Below, piece after piece: positions 5,282 through 15,858 of a stretch of 16,261 nt of DNA. Source of the DNA: Pinguiococcus pyrenoidosus (taxonomy: Eukaryota; Sar; Pinguiophyceae; Pinguiochrysidales; Pinguiochrysidaceae); assembly GCA_019677205.1 (NCBI GenBank), contig JAAMXY010000678.1:1-16261 (forward strand), written 5' to 3'. Made by a program: the position numbers and the translations under genes. A model generated the notes under the pieces. That model was given only the letters and a program-made list of their open reading frames with translations. It was not told the origin of the DNA and searched no databases. How positions within the stretch are numbered: the stretch's first letter is position 1; each line of letters opens with the position of its first letter.

Positions 5282-8145
5282 CTACTTCTCCACATCCATC
5301 TCTTCTGCATTGTCGGCATTCTTCCCCTCGTTGCCCGCGTTCTCATCGGCGGGGTCGCTGTCCATGGGCTCCTCCCCGCCTTCCGCACCCTTGTCTCCGT
5401 TCTCGCCTTTCGCGGGCTCCGGCTCCGGCTCCGGCTCCGCTTTTGCCGCCGGCTTGGGCTTCGGCTTGGGCTTCGACGCGATCGGCTGGCACACCCGCCG
5501 GATGTTCTGCACCCGCTCCTGCATCTGCGCGACGGTGATCACCGGATCCTGATTCAAGGGGAGCGAGCTTTGGTTGCTGAGCCCCGCCAGCAGCCAGTCC
5601 TCCGCCAAGGACACCTCATCCCTGCGCAGATTGCGGTCGGTGAAGTTGAGTCTTTCATGAACCGGGGGCAGCAAGTCGGAGGATGGGAATCTCCTACCTG
5701 ATCGTCTTCCTGTCATCGTCCCCAAGATGAGCATACTTGCTCTCCGTGGAGTTTGCGACGGCCATGAAGGACTGGATGACGGACTTGAGATCGTCTGCAG
5801 CTTTCTGCCTATTCTGGCTTTCGAACAGCCGGGCATTGATCGGGTCCCCAAGCTTCTTGAGGCCGGCAAGCTTCTCGAGATACACCTCCTTCGTGGCGTC
5901 GTAGCCGTCGTCGTAGAGCCAGTCTTCCATCTCCATCAGGGCCTTGTTGAAGGACTCCTTCTCCTCCGCCGTGATGTACTCCTTCAGGCTGTCGATGATG
6001 GCGTCTCGCTGGCCGTAGATGTATGCCTCCAAATCGTTCTTGATCTGAAGCGGAAGAAGATCGGCAAAGATGATCCTAAGGGCCCACCCTGCTTGAGGCC
6101 ACCCGAACGATCGCGAGTACTTACATTTGCGGTCTGGCGACGCTCTTCGTCTTGCGCAAGCATCGCCTGCTCGAGCTCGCAGGCTTCCTGGAGCTGCGCA
6201 GCGGTCAAGCCCGGAGCAGTCGTCGTGACCGGCAACTCCCGACGCCTGAACTTGCGCTTCTTGACAGGGGCGCTCTCCTTCGCGTCGGAGTCCTCGCCCT
6301 CCTTCTTGTCCACATCCATCTCCTCGCCGTCCTTCGCGGGCTCTTCGGCAGGCTTCTCCTCCTCCGGCATGGGCTCTAGTGCAACCGCCTCCTTGACGCG
6401 AACGATGCCGCTCGTGTCGGTACCCAAGAACACCTTGATCTTGGACGATCCCCCTTCCTGCGAAACGCCAGCGACGCTGAATTGCGCGATGGCGGTGTTG
6501 GCATTCCGCGGAAGGCCTCCCGCCGCGTTGCTGTGGGCGGTCTCCGGATAGGTGGTGCTCACATTGAAGCTGCTCTGCCGCCGCAGGACCAGCTTCCGCG
6601 TGGCGCCGATGGTGAACCCTCTATCAAAAAGGCTCTGCACCGCGGACCCCGAGGAGGCCGGAGCGGCGCCGCCGTCGTCTTCGTCGTCATCGTCTTCCTT
6701 CGCGTCGCCCATCGCCTCGGCTCCACCTTCAATGTGCAGCTGCACGGGAAACGGGTACACGTCCTTGATGTCGAAGGGCATCGAGCGCACCACGGGAGCG
6801 AGCAGCGCGCAGGCCATGGCAGCGCCGCGCGTCACGGTCTCGTCCGCGTTCATGGTCGTGGTGATGCGGCAGCCATCGCCGATGATCTGCTGGAAGCGCT
6901 CCTTCACGGCCCGGATACGGCTGGCTCCACCAACCACCTCGACGGCATCCAGCTCCGCGGGGGAGTCGATGCCCGCCTCGGACAGCGCTTGCTGGATGGG
7001 GCCGTCGATCCTCTCAATCAGATCCGCGGTCAGACGATTGAACTCTTCTAGCTTCAGCGCTCCGCTGAAGTCGTAGTCGTCCATGAGGAATTCGATGTAG
7101 ATCGGCGCCTCGTCGACGCCATGCGGACTGATGGTCTTCTTCGCCTTCTCGGCCGCCTGCAAAACTTTGTAGAACGTCTTCTTGTCCTTCTCCGGGTCGC
7201 CGCTCAGGTTCTTATACTTGTCCTTGAAGTCCGCGCAGATCTTCTTCGCAATCGCAAAGTCAAAGAGGCGCCCCCCCAGCGTCCGGTCCGAGCACGACGA
7301 CAGGACGCGGAGCTCGCCGTTCCGGAACGCGACCACCGTGGCCGTGAAGTCCGAAGCGCCCATGTCGAGAAAGAGGACCTTGATAGGGTGGTAGCATGGA
7401 TGCTTAGCATTGCCATCCAGCGCAAACATGGGCGCACTGGGCTGCCTCTGGGTACCTTGGTTTCCTTGTCCTCCGGGAACTCCTTGCGGGCCGAGCGGAA
7501 GATGCCGTACTCCAAGGCGATCGCCGTCGACTCGTGGATCAGCTGCAGGCAGTTGACGTCCGCGATCTTGCAGGCATTGAGAAGAGCACGCCGCTGCGTG
7601 TCCGTGTAGTAGGACGGGATGCCGATGGCCGTGTACCGAGGGACGATGCCGCTCTTGGAGTTGGCCGCCACCGAGTGAAGATGCCCCAGCAGGCTGGCAA
7701 CGACCTGCTCCGGCCGCAGAACCTTCTCTCCGTCTCCGTAGGGGACCTGTGCAAACGCAGTGTCCCCACCTGGTCAGCGCCCTCTTCTTCCTTCGACGCA
7801 ACAACAGCGCTGGAAGGCGGATGCGGGCGGTCTTCTCACCTTGACGCCGACGAAGCCATCTTCAAGAGGCACGAGCTCCGCTCCGCAGAAGGTGGCTTGC
7901 ATCGGAATATCGTCCTCGTCAAACTTGCGGCCGATGATGTTGCGCATGTTGTTCACCGTGCTCAGGTAGTTGGATCGGACGACCGATTCCGCGTTCAGGC
8001 CAATGTGGCGCTGGCCATCGGCGAAGCAGACCATGGCGGCATTCTTCCGCGCGCTCGCCTCGTTCAGGCACACGTCGACTCCTCCGCGCGCCGCCGTGGC
8101 GATGAGGCACCAGGCGCTCCCCAAGTCGACTCCGGCAACGGACAT
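5282..8145 (-). CDS. HSP110: Hsp110-class Hsp70 (nucleotide-exchange chaperone)
   Basis: Five exons, complement(join(5282..5651, 5698..6044, 6125..7378, 7456..7746, 7840..8145)), give 855 residues. Hsp110 proteins are cytosolic Hsp70 relatives that act as nucleotide-exchange factors and holdases. The start MSVAGVDLG matches the family N-terminus; an in-frame ATG at 8163 would add six residues. The ATPase domain covers about 1-390: phosphate loop 1 near residues 4-17, LDMGASDFT at 203-211 and EVVGGASRI at 346-354. The β-sandwich carries an acidic loop (427-434). A long acidic linker (EEEKPAEEP…DVDKKEGED) and a helical C-terminal region follow, with CQPIASKPKPKPKP and a tail ending EEMDVEK. Length, the acidic loop and the extended C-terminus set it apart from canonical ~640-residue Hsp70s, and it has no EEVD end. 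Introns are 93, 77, 80 and 46 bases. The 46-base one (5652-5697) is the least certain, but a stop follows if it is not removed. Confidence 0.93.
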
Positions 8146-9182
8146 GATTCTGCGCAGCGCCATCACATCGGGTTAGTGAATCGTCCGGCATCTCTTCACC
8201 TGAGCCAGCCGAGGCTTCATGCAGATCCACGAGTCTCTCCCCTTTCCTTCCTATTCACTCAGCACCGCTTTCCATACGCTTCTGACTCGACCTTTTTCCC
8301 TTCTGGACGTCTCCCAAGGAGATGCGCAAAGATCCGCCGCTCGGCAATCGCCGCGAAGATCAGCCGGAGAGTCGTGGAGAAACGCAGGACGTGCTTGTGG
8401 GCTTAGGCCGCGTCGCTCCGATACTCAAGGCCCCCTTCTCTCCTCAGCTCACACTTCAACTCTCCCGACTGGATGGCGTCACAATGCGCACGGTTTCGCG
8501 CGCCGGATTTGAAAAAAGCGCGGGCTTTCGCAGCAGGCGCACCTTTCAGCTGATCCGCAGCAGGGTTTCGAAGGGCACAACGCAAGAGACTGAAGCTCTT
8601 CGCCAGCCAAATCTCCTCAGCGCTGCCCTGAGAGCCGGAAATGTGACAGGGGGCAAGAGGCGCTGGCTGGAATTGCACTCCTTCGGATTGAACGGCGGCA
8701 GATCCTCTCTGTGGTTCACGCGCGTTCGAGAAGGCGAGAAATCCGAAAATTGGAGAAAGGCAGAAAATGGCCTGCGAGCTTTCTTTATCTTAGCTTATCT
8801 TTTTCATGAATAATTTTAGATTCGAGGAAATGCTAGTTTTAAAATAGGCGCTCGGCCAATGAACTGGTCGAAAGTTTCAGATATTGGACAGATTTTCCAG
8901 AATCGAATGAACGCTAATATATGTTTATAAATTCATATAAATATACAGTTGTTACAATGGAATATTTGAATACATTTAGAAGGACATGAAACGATCTGCT
9001 TGACGTGTTCGTTCGACGTTGTCTTGTTTTGACCATCCACGGCAAGACGAACAAGACGTGAGACGGCGAAGGTGTGACGTTGCGCTGCGGCCGGAGCTGC
9101 GGGCGGAGCTGCGGCAAAGGAAGGAGAACCCACTCTCCGTAGGCTCTTCGTCTAAGACTGCTTCTAACGTCATTCACCATGG
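8146..9182 (-). promoter_or_regulatory. Upstream region of Hsp110 and 3' flank of the nucleotidyltransferase gene
   Basis: There is no recognisable gene in this kilobase. A 163-codon plus-strand frame (8322-8813) has no family features and I reject it. CCAAT-type boxes lie at 8749-8753 (ATTGG), 8856-8860 (CCAAT) and 8883-8887 (ATTGG). Heat-shock-element-like pairs TTCnnGAA lie at 8725-8732 and 8895-8902; the first has a further GAA in five-base phase at 8745, the second a GAA at 8905-8907. Sequence from about 8800 to 9000 is AT-rich and may include the transcription end of the upstream minus-strand gene. Heat-shock control of an Hsp110 gene would be expected, but these sites are 580-760 bases from the start codon and individually weak. 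Confidence 0.4.
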
Positions 9183-12100
9183 CTAGGCGGCGGACAGCTT
9201 CTGCTGCAGGAGCCGCTTCGACTTCACGCCCCATTTCACCTTCAGAATGCGACGCAGGAGGATCGGCGTCTGGTCGGCTGGCGTGGCCCTGCGCAGCTGC
9301 CTCGCCGTACGACTCCTGCCAGACGTGCTGCCGCTAGTGTGTGCCGGTCCCTGCGCCGCCTCGCCTTCCTCCTGGAAACCTCCCGCCTCGTATCTACGAT
9401 CACACAGGCGACTGTCACTCTTGTTCCGCTGCGGCGAGCCGGAAGCTTTTGCCACCGCAGAAGTGGGGCTCAGGCTCAAGCTCCGCGTCCCCAGCCGCGC
9501 CGCGTTGGAATCCGCATCGTAGTCCAGCATGGCCTGATCCAGCGTCTCCGCCGCTCTCCGGAACGCCGCGAACACGCCGCTGATGTTGAACGCGCTCGCC
9601 GCGACGTTGTGCAACGGGTTGAGGGGATTCACGATGGTGAAGACCTTCCCGTAGGTGTGGAGACCGTTCGAGCTGCCGCTGTTCGTCGGCGTCGGAGCCT
9701 TGTTCGGGGAGGCCACGGCCTGGGGGGAGTCGCTCCTGATCGGCAAGAAGCGGCCGCCGTCTCGCACGTCAACTCCGTGGTACGATTTCGAGAACTCGTA
9801 CCCATAGAAGTGGAGGAACCCCAGGAGATGCTCTCCGCAGTGGCTCGAGTAGTGCGTCCGCTTGATCATCGTGTCAAACTCCTGGAAGCGGGAGCCCATG
9901 CCTCCGGCGCTTCCGGAAATCGTCGTGCCGGAAGTGGCAGCCTGCGGCCGTCGCGGCCGCTCCTCGTCCTGGAGGTACCTCACGATGAGCAGAATCAACG
10001 CGAAGGATCCGATCCCTCCAGAGAACGGATCCGAAAGCCGCTGCTCCTTCAGGTACTGCTTGAGCACGAGCACCAGCGGGATCAGCGACGGGAAGGTCTC
10101 GGCGTACGAATTCACCAGCACCGTGTCAGCTCCCTGGGAATGGCGAGCACTCATTCCGCAGCTAATGTCCACCGCCACGGAGACCAGTCCAGCTTCATCT
10201 TCTTCGGACCATGCGTACGGATTCGCTAGGAATCGCAAAAGGGGCATGCCAACCGACCGCACCAGCACAATGTCCGTGATCCACTGCTGCCGATAGAGCT
10301 CCTCCTGCAGAAGCTCCAGCTGCGCGATGGGCGAGAACTGCGCCATGCAACAGCCGACCCAGTCGCCCATGTGAGCTCGGTTGCAAATGCCCATCTGCCC
10401 GTCCAGGTGAATGAAGAAGCAGTCCAGATCCGAAGAGGGCAGCGCCGTGCCGCAAGCCACAGACCCGAAGAGATGCAGCTGAGAGCATGGGAAGATCCTC
10501 TGCAGGCACATCCGAACCTGCTGAAGAATCCTGCTCCTGGCTCTGGCGACCTTGCCATTGAAGGCCTCCACGCTCTTGACAAAGTCAAACATCTCGTGGG
10601 TGAGATGCAGCGAAGGCGGGCACACCATGCTCAGGCTAAGCTCCGGGGGCAGCACGCGGAAGGTGCGGCCCATACCGCCTCGAAGAATCAAAGACATCTT
10701 CCGCTCGTCACGCGGAGCCTCCGGCTGGATGGCTAGACCCCCGCCGGCAGAGGCCTTTGCCTCCCGGCGACCCCGCAGGAAGCGCTTCGCCACCCTCTGT
10801 ATTCGAAATGCCGCCTGCTCTCGAAGAGTGCTCCGGAACTTGCCCGTTCTCCGCAGGAATCGAAAGAGGATCGAGGCGGCGGCCGCCTGCACCTTCGAAC
10901 GCCTGTCCCGCCACCAACGCTGGATGAGTCTCGCGCTCCGGACTTGCTGCTTCCTCTTGTTGCGCTTCCGTGCCTTCTTCTTCGCCATACTGCTGGGCTG
11001 CCCGCCCTCGCCGCTGGCATCCTCCTGACCGTTCTCGCTGTTCGGACTTTTCTGCTCGACAGCCGCTTGCTGGTTCTGCTCGTTGCCGTCCGCTGCAGCT
11101 CTTCTGCTGGAGCTCCGCTGCGTCAAGCGTGTCTTCCTGCGCCTCCCCGTGTGGACGAGCTCATCGTCCTCAACCATCGCCTGCTTGCTTTCTATTTGCG
11201 AGCGGTAGCGAATGCCGTGGTACCACTCCGACACGCGCTGGGCAGCTTCTATCCGCTTCTCGCGAAGCACCCGCTCCCCCGACTCCTGAAAATCAAAGAT
11301 GCCGAAGCGGTACGCTATTTCTGGATCGGCCACTCCCCGGAAGGACACCGGTGGCGTTGCGCTGCGGATGCTCATGCAGGACGCCGCGACTTTGACCTCG
11401 ACAAGTCGATGCCACTTCGTGAAGCCGGTATCTATCCCGCTTGACGGCCACGGGTCTTCGTGAACGCGGTGCGCCCCGGCGTGCAGCATCTTGAAGAGCC
11501 CGTGCATGAGGTCGAAGACGCAGCGCGACTCGTCACAGACGATCTCGTACTTGTAGATCGGAGCGCCCGTCTCCCACACGGGTCCGAGCATCGGCATCGA
11601 CACGCTCTCCGCCGTCGCTCGCATTCGGTCCACGCTCATGAAGTTGCGCGCCGGTTCGCCTCTCGAAGCCGCCATCATCAGCTCGCTCGCGGTACTGGTG
11701 GAGCTCCTCGACGGCCGCATCCTGTTCAGGTGGGTGCAAAAGTCGCTTTCGGCGCCGCCGCTGCTCTCGCCTTGGTAGGGAATGGAGCACCCACACTGGT
11801 AGAGCAGCTCGACCACGCCTCGGTTGGTGCGATGGACGCTCTCGTCTTTGCTCTCCAAGGCTCCGTTGGAAGCGTCAGGCTCCCGTCTACAGGGGCAGCC
11901 CGCCTTGCCGCAGTGCGTGGCTCTCAAGAAGGCTTCCCAGAGGATGAAGCGCAGCTGGCTGTGCATCGACGACGGAATGGACTCCACGCCGCCCGTGCGA
12001 TACCAATGGTCCCCCAGAACTTGCCCCGGCTCCACCTGCCGTTCCTTGGGCGTGTTGTCCAGGTTCCAGCGGGCGCGCCAGGGCGCCACCTGCGGCGGGT

Positions 12101-12648
12101 TCGACGTCGCTTCCTGCGCCATTTGCTCCCGCGACGACCTGGCGATCAGCACGCCCACCGCCGCCCGCATCTGTCGGTCCGTAATCTCCCCAGCCTGGGT
12201 TCAGTTCGTGACAGAAAAGGACGCATTCGAAGGTTTACTATGCTTCTTTGGGAGGAACCACACAGGCAAAGACAAATACGCCGTGCTGGATTCTTCCGAA
12301 CCCACCTGGAGCCTTTGCTGAAGCTCTAGCAGGCGCTCTCGATGCGCTCCAAGATGCTGCTCGTGCCTGGGATGCTTCCTCAAATGAGATTTTCACGTCG
12401 CAGCGGATTCAAGACACGGCTTCCTCACCGGCTCACCACCAGCCAGTGCGACAGGACGACGTGGAAGCACGCGGGCGGCGTCTTGCGCAGCTTCTGGAAA
12501 GGCAGACGCACCAGCGAGAGCTTCAGGCTTCGGGTCCCATGACCAAAACACTTTCTCCGACACTTCCTACCTCGATCGCTTCCAGGGTGCGCGCGTCGCT
12601 CTTCTTGCGCCGTTCTCGCCCTTTCGCCTGCCGCTTGGCCGACGCCAT
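9183..12648 (-). CDS. IQ-motif terminal nucleotidyltransferase (non-canonical poly(A)/poly(U) polymerase)
   Basis: I read complement(join(9183..12194, 12306..12366, 12429..12493, 12571..12648)), 1071 residues; intron sizes are 111, 62 and 77 bases and all phases match. The DNA polymerase β-like catalytic core is FGS (644-646) with Asp657 and Asp659 (DLD) and the third Asp at 744 (VDIS). A PAP/25A-associated region follows, with GSFALILLIVRYL (797-809) and the base-recognition-type NPLNPLHNV (924-932). Such enzymes add A or U tails to RNA; which base is used cannot be told here. An N-terminal half of ~560 residues precedes the core, with a cysteine cluster (CGKAGCPC), a low-complexity stretch, a basic run (KKKARKRNKRKQQ, about 472-484) that could be a nuclear signal, and two IQ-like motifs at 492 and 533. 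The C-terminus ends in a basic tail. Exons 1-3 show no known domain and are inferred from splice signals and phase. Confidence 0.85.
10750..10945 (-). other. IQ (calmodulin-binding-like) motifs inside the nucleotidyltransferase
   Basis: Two basic amphipathic stretches match the IQxxx[R/K] pattern: IQRWWRDRR from residue 492 and IQRVAKRFLRGRR from residue 533, with a degenerate repeat (VQAAAASILFRFLRR) between them. IQ motifs bind calmodulin or related EF-hand proteins. The glycine of the full consensus (IQxxxRGxxxR) is replaced in both, so binding is plausible rather than assured. Confidence 0.6.
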
Positions 12649-13167
12649 GCTAGCCGCCGTCTCGGTCCGAAAGCGGCGCCCGAGAGCCGCAGTCGCTGGC
12701 GAGAACACGCCGCGTCCACCGACCGCCCCGGATCGATAGCCAGCGTGGAGACAAGCGTGAGGCCGCTGGAGACAAGCACGCGACCGCGGCTTGAGCGAGC
12801 GCGGAAGCAAGAAGAAGAGCCGCCGGCGCCTCTGCGACTCTTCGCTACATGGACGAAAATTTCTCCTCGTCCGATTTCGATGGGTCTACCGTTGGGAAGA
12901 CATATACATTGGTGATTTTTAGTCTATTTCCTAAAGATATTTTGTGATAAAGTTGAATGTTATCCATTGCAGAAGACAGTCTCGCGACAGTTCAAAGCTT
13001 CAGGTCACCATCCTGAGTTCCGGCTGTCACAATTCGGTCCAAGAGGAGAAGTCCAGAGTTTGGAATTCACACTATCCCGCTGCTCTACAGGAACCTACGC
13101 GAAGTTGCGCAGCATACGCACTGGCGCAATATCCGCCTTTTTCGCGCCAAAAACAAGCTTGGCGTGG
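12649..13167. promoter_or_regulatory. Divergent promoter region between the nucleotidyltransferase and coiled-coil genes
   Basis: Two divergent start codons are 519 bases apart. The nucleotidyltransferase side is GC-rich (probable 5' leader), while about 12850-12975 is AT-rich and contains an ATTGG (CCAAT) box at 12908-12912. A frame joined to the coiled-coil protein is open from 12967, but the protein start at 13168 gives a clean signal peptide, so I leave this stretch as non-coding. Shared promoter use is inferred from layout. Confidence 0.45.
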
Positions 13168-13958
13168 ATGATTCTCGCGCCGCTGTGGGCCCTCGCGGCC
13201 ATTCTTCCGCTTCGATCCTTCCCGGCGTCCTCGCAGCGACCAGAGCCGCTGCTGGCGCTCTCGGAGGACGTCAAGCAGCTGGAGTCGATTCAGCTGCGCT
13301 CGGCCCTCGGGCGCGGAGAGATCGTGCCGGTGCGAAGAGAGCGCAGGAAGCCGCTGGAGGACGACGCGAAGTACTACTGGAGAGCGCTGGTGCTGGAGGA
13401 CCAGCTTTGGCAAGAGAGACGGTGCGACGCACAGTGGAGAGCGCGGAAGTGTCGCGAAGCGGCTGATCCTCTCCTTCGCAGAGGCGCGCAAGAGCAGCTC
13501 AACAAGCTTCAGCAGCGGGTGGAAAGCTTGACGTCTGCCCTGGAAGCCAGTGAAAGACGCAGAACTGATCTGGCAAAAGAACTGGAACGACAGCAGATCT
13601 TCGCCGAGGCGCTGCAACAGCAGCTCCAAGAGAAGGACAACGCGCTTCGCCAAGAGATTCGAAGAGGTAAGGACGCCTCGTCAGGACCATCATTCCCGTG
13701 GTCGCCTTGTGTGCCTCGCCAGTCCTGCCGAATCCTTACGATTGCGGAAACCTCTCCACTCTGTGCATTGGCACAGCGACGGCGATAGAACTGGGCAAAG
13801 ACAGGGAGCTTCAGGACCTGAACGAGACCATCATGGCGTTGCAGAGCTTGCTTGGCAACGACCCTCAGGAGCGAGGGCAAGGACCTCCGGTCTCGGAAGA
13901 AGAGAGTCGTCGAGCATGGCGGGAGGGCCTGGAGCTCATCAGCTTGTGGCTTGACTGA
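13168..13958 (+). CDS. Signal-peptide-bearing coiled-coil protein of unknown function
   Basis: The model is join(13168..13666, 13777..13958), 226 residues. Residues 1-20 (MILAPLWALAAILPLRSFPA) are hydrophobic and end in small residues, so a signal peptide or N-terminal anchor is likely. Residues ~28-100 are charged with an aromatic-rich patch (YYWRALVLEDQLW). About 104-195 is a Gln/Glu/Leu/Arg-rich coiled coil (LNKLQQRVESL, LAKELERQQ, LQQQLQEKD), continuing after the intron in LQDLNETIMALQSLL. The donor is GTAAGG at 13667. The acceptor is either CAG at 13774-13776 (used here) or TAG ending at 13787; both keep the frame and differ by a few residues. Removing the intron continues the heptads, which supports the join. 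I recognise no family; structural or membrane-tethered roles are guesses. The upstream frame is open to 12967, so a longer N-terminus is possible but would bury the hydrophobic segment. Confidence 0.62.
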
Positions 13959-14435
13959 GGCTTCGGCTATACCAAGACCGAAGCATCCGGGGTCCTCGGC
14001 AGCGTCCGAGAGACTAGTCTGGGACGCGGATGGCCAAGAACGGGCCGGCGAAGACCCACAGCACCCCGTGTGCCTCCAGCACCTACTGCCGATGCTTCGC
14101 AGCGCACGCCTTTCGCTGCTCATTGAAGGCGCCTCCACTCGTCGGCCATCGCGTGCTCCGAGCCCGGAGCGCACGGGTCCAGCTCCGTTGTCTTTTCTAC
14201 CGCGTCCGCAAGTCCAGGACGCAATCCTTTTTTCGTGCCGAACACCGAACAGATCCTGCAATGATCCATCCGCAACGACCGCGACGCGCTTGAAGCGCTC
14301 CTAGCGCGTGATGGCATGAGCATGCATGCGTACCAGCGCGCCTTGTCTGGAACGAGATCTCCGCTTTTCACCGCATCTCCAAAGCAGAAGGAAAACAGAG
14401 GCACAAGCAATGAGAATCGTAGCGATTGGAATCTT
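13959..14435. other. Convergent 3' spacer between the coiled-coil and T-protein genes
   Basis: Two convergent stop codons are 477 bases apart. I see no gene I can support. Two stretches have mildly coding-like codons: 13959-14123, in frame with and directly after the coiled-coil stop (55 further codons), and about 14265-14400 on the plus strand (IRNDRDALEALLARDG…). Neither has a start or splice sites that fit. They could be an alternative 3' exon of the coiled-coil gene or just GC-rich sequence. Confidence 0.4.
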
Positions 14436-15858
14436 CTACTCTACTCGGTAGTAGCGGGTCTCGACGAAGGGCATCTTGGTGACCACCGCCTTGCTCTGCT
14501 TCCCGCGCACGGACAAGACCACCTCCGTGCCTTCCTTGCTGTGCTCCTTGGCCACATAGCCCATGCTGATCGGTGCGCTGAGACAAGCGCTAAACGAGCC
14601 AGAAGTCACAGTCCCGATCTTTGCTGTGCCAGCGGCATCAAAGATCTCGGCCCCTTCCCTGGAGGATGAGAAGAAAGCGCACTTCAGCAGCCCGGCCTTG
14701 GAATTGATGGGGCATGCGACTTGTGCGCACCTCGCCAGCGATTTGGAGCCCGAAAGCCCAACACGCTTGCGGCTGGTCGCACGGAGCTTGCCGTCCGGCT
14801 TCAGGATCTTCTCCGCGCCCAGAAATCCTATGGCAAGCAACTATGAAACTCTCCGGCGGCTGACAGGCGGCATGGGGCACAGCCAATCGAAAGCTCGACG
14901 CAAGCCTACCTTGCTCCAGGCGACGGCGCGATTTGGGACCGCCGATCGTCCACGTGAGGGCCGCCTCCACCGGAGTCGTCTCCTGGTCAATGTCGTTCCC
15001 GTACAGGCACAGGCCGGCCTCCAAGCGCAGCGAGTCGCGAGCACCAAGGCCAGTGGGACTCACCGCCTCGTGATCCAGCAGCGCCGTTGCCACGGAGGGT
15101 CCATCGGCCTCGGCCGTGCTGATCTCAAAGCCGTCTTCCCCGGTGTACCCGCAGCGCGTCACACCGCATCGGAAGCCAGCCACCGTCGCGTCCGCCGTGG
15201 TCATGAACGGCATCTTGGAGAGGTCCAGGCCCTGGGTGAGACTCTGAAGCACCGCCATGGCACCCGGCCCTTGCAGCGCCAGCAGCTGCTGCGTGTCCAG
15301 ATACTCAAAGCTGCAGTCGCCTTCGAAGCCCTGCAGCTGCTCCTCGAAGTGCGCGATGTCGCCGGCCTTGGTCGCCCCGTTCACCACCATGTAGTAGTGG
15401 TCTCCCTTGTTGCTGATCACCGTGTCGTCGATGATGCCTCCGTTGGCGTTGGTCAGGAGGCTCAAGCGGCCCTTTTGGCAAAGGTGGAAGTTAGCATTTG
15501 GCTTCTTACTTCCACTTCCTCCCCTCTTCACCAGCTTCACATGGCTTCAGCTCTCCCGCGCTCCTGGCACCACCACAAGGGCCTGGGGGGCGCTGCTTCG
15601 TACCTCGCCTGGCTTCAATCCCAAGATGTCTCCCACGCAGACGCGCTCCAGAAAGCGCCCGCGGTCCGCGCCATGCCACCTCAGCTGGCCCATATGTCCC
15701 ACGTCGAAGAGGGACGCCTTGCCAGCGGAGCGACAGTGCAGATGCTCCGTCTTCACGCCGGCGAACTGGACGGGCAGCTCGTAGCCGGCGAACGGCACCA
15801 TCTTTCCGCCGAGCTGCTTGTGCAGCTCGAACAAAGCGGTGCGGCGGAGCTGCGTCAT
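14436..15858 (-). CDS. gcvT: Glycine cleavage system T protein (aminomethyltransferase)
   Basis: Four exons, complement(join(14436..14658, 14731..14827, 14910..15471, 15604..15858)), give 378 residues, the usual size of a mature T protein. The enzyme takes the aminomethyl group from lipoylated H protein and, with tetrahydrofolate, releases ammonia and makes methylene-THF in the mitochondrial glycine cleavage complex. Family blocks in order are LGGKMVPFAGYELPVQF, SLFDVGHMGQL, GGIIDD with the catalytic-type Asp at 101, the folate-site YTGEDGFEIS, LRLEAGLCLYGNDID, GFLGAEKIL and the C-terminal VVTKMPFVETRYY. Introns are 132, 82 and 72 bases and in phase. Starting at 15858 the protein begins at the mature N-terminus with no transit peptide. 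An in-frame TGA lies 12 codons upstream, and a pyrimidine tract ending CGCAAG precedes the ATG, so an upstream exon carrying the presequence is likely. No second T-protein partner gene is nearby. Confidence 0.95.
14659..14730 (-). other. Stop-free 72-base intron in the T-protein gene
   Basis: The donor GTGCGC and acceptor CCTCCAG are in place, and removing the intron joins KSLAR to EGAEIFDAAG as the family alignment demands. Its length is a multiple of three and it contains no stop in the reading frame, so an unspliced transcript would encode a 24-residue Cys/Ser-rich insert between the catalytic and C-terminal domains. Confidence 0.85.

Noticed and set aside
8322-8813. 163-codon plus-strand frame upstream of Hsp110
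   Set aside because: No recognisable domain, mixed codon use, and it overlaps the CCAAT/heat-shock-like sites. It could be a small gene, but nothing supports it.
12494-12570. Alternative acceptor in the first nucleotidyltransferase intron, adding LSLVRLPFQ
   Set aside because: It keeps the frame but makes an intron of only about 45 bases and ignores the better pyrimidine tract ending TTTCCAG at 12494; kept only as an alternative.
14316-14669. 117-codon plus-strand frame over the T-protein 3' end
   Set aside because: Most of it is antisense to the conserved C-terminal exon of the T protein; the upstream part has no start or splice site that fits.
4529-14909. Introner-like (repeated) introns
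   Set aside because: Several introns are close in size (72-82 bases), but the ones I compared share no sequence beyond the splice sites.
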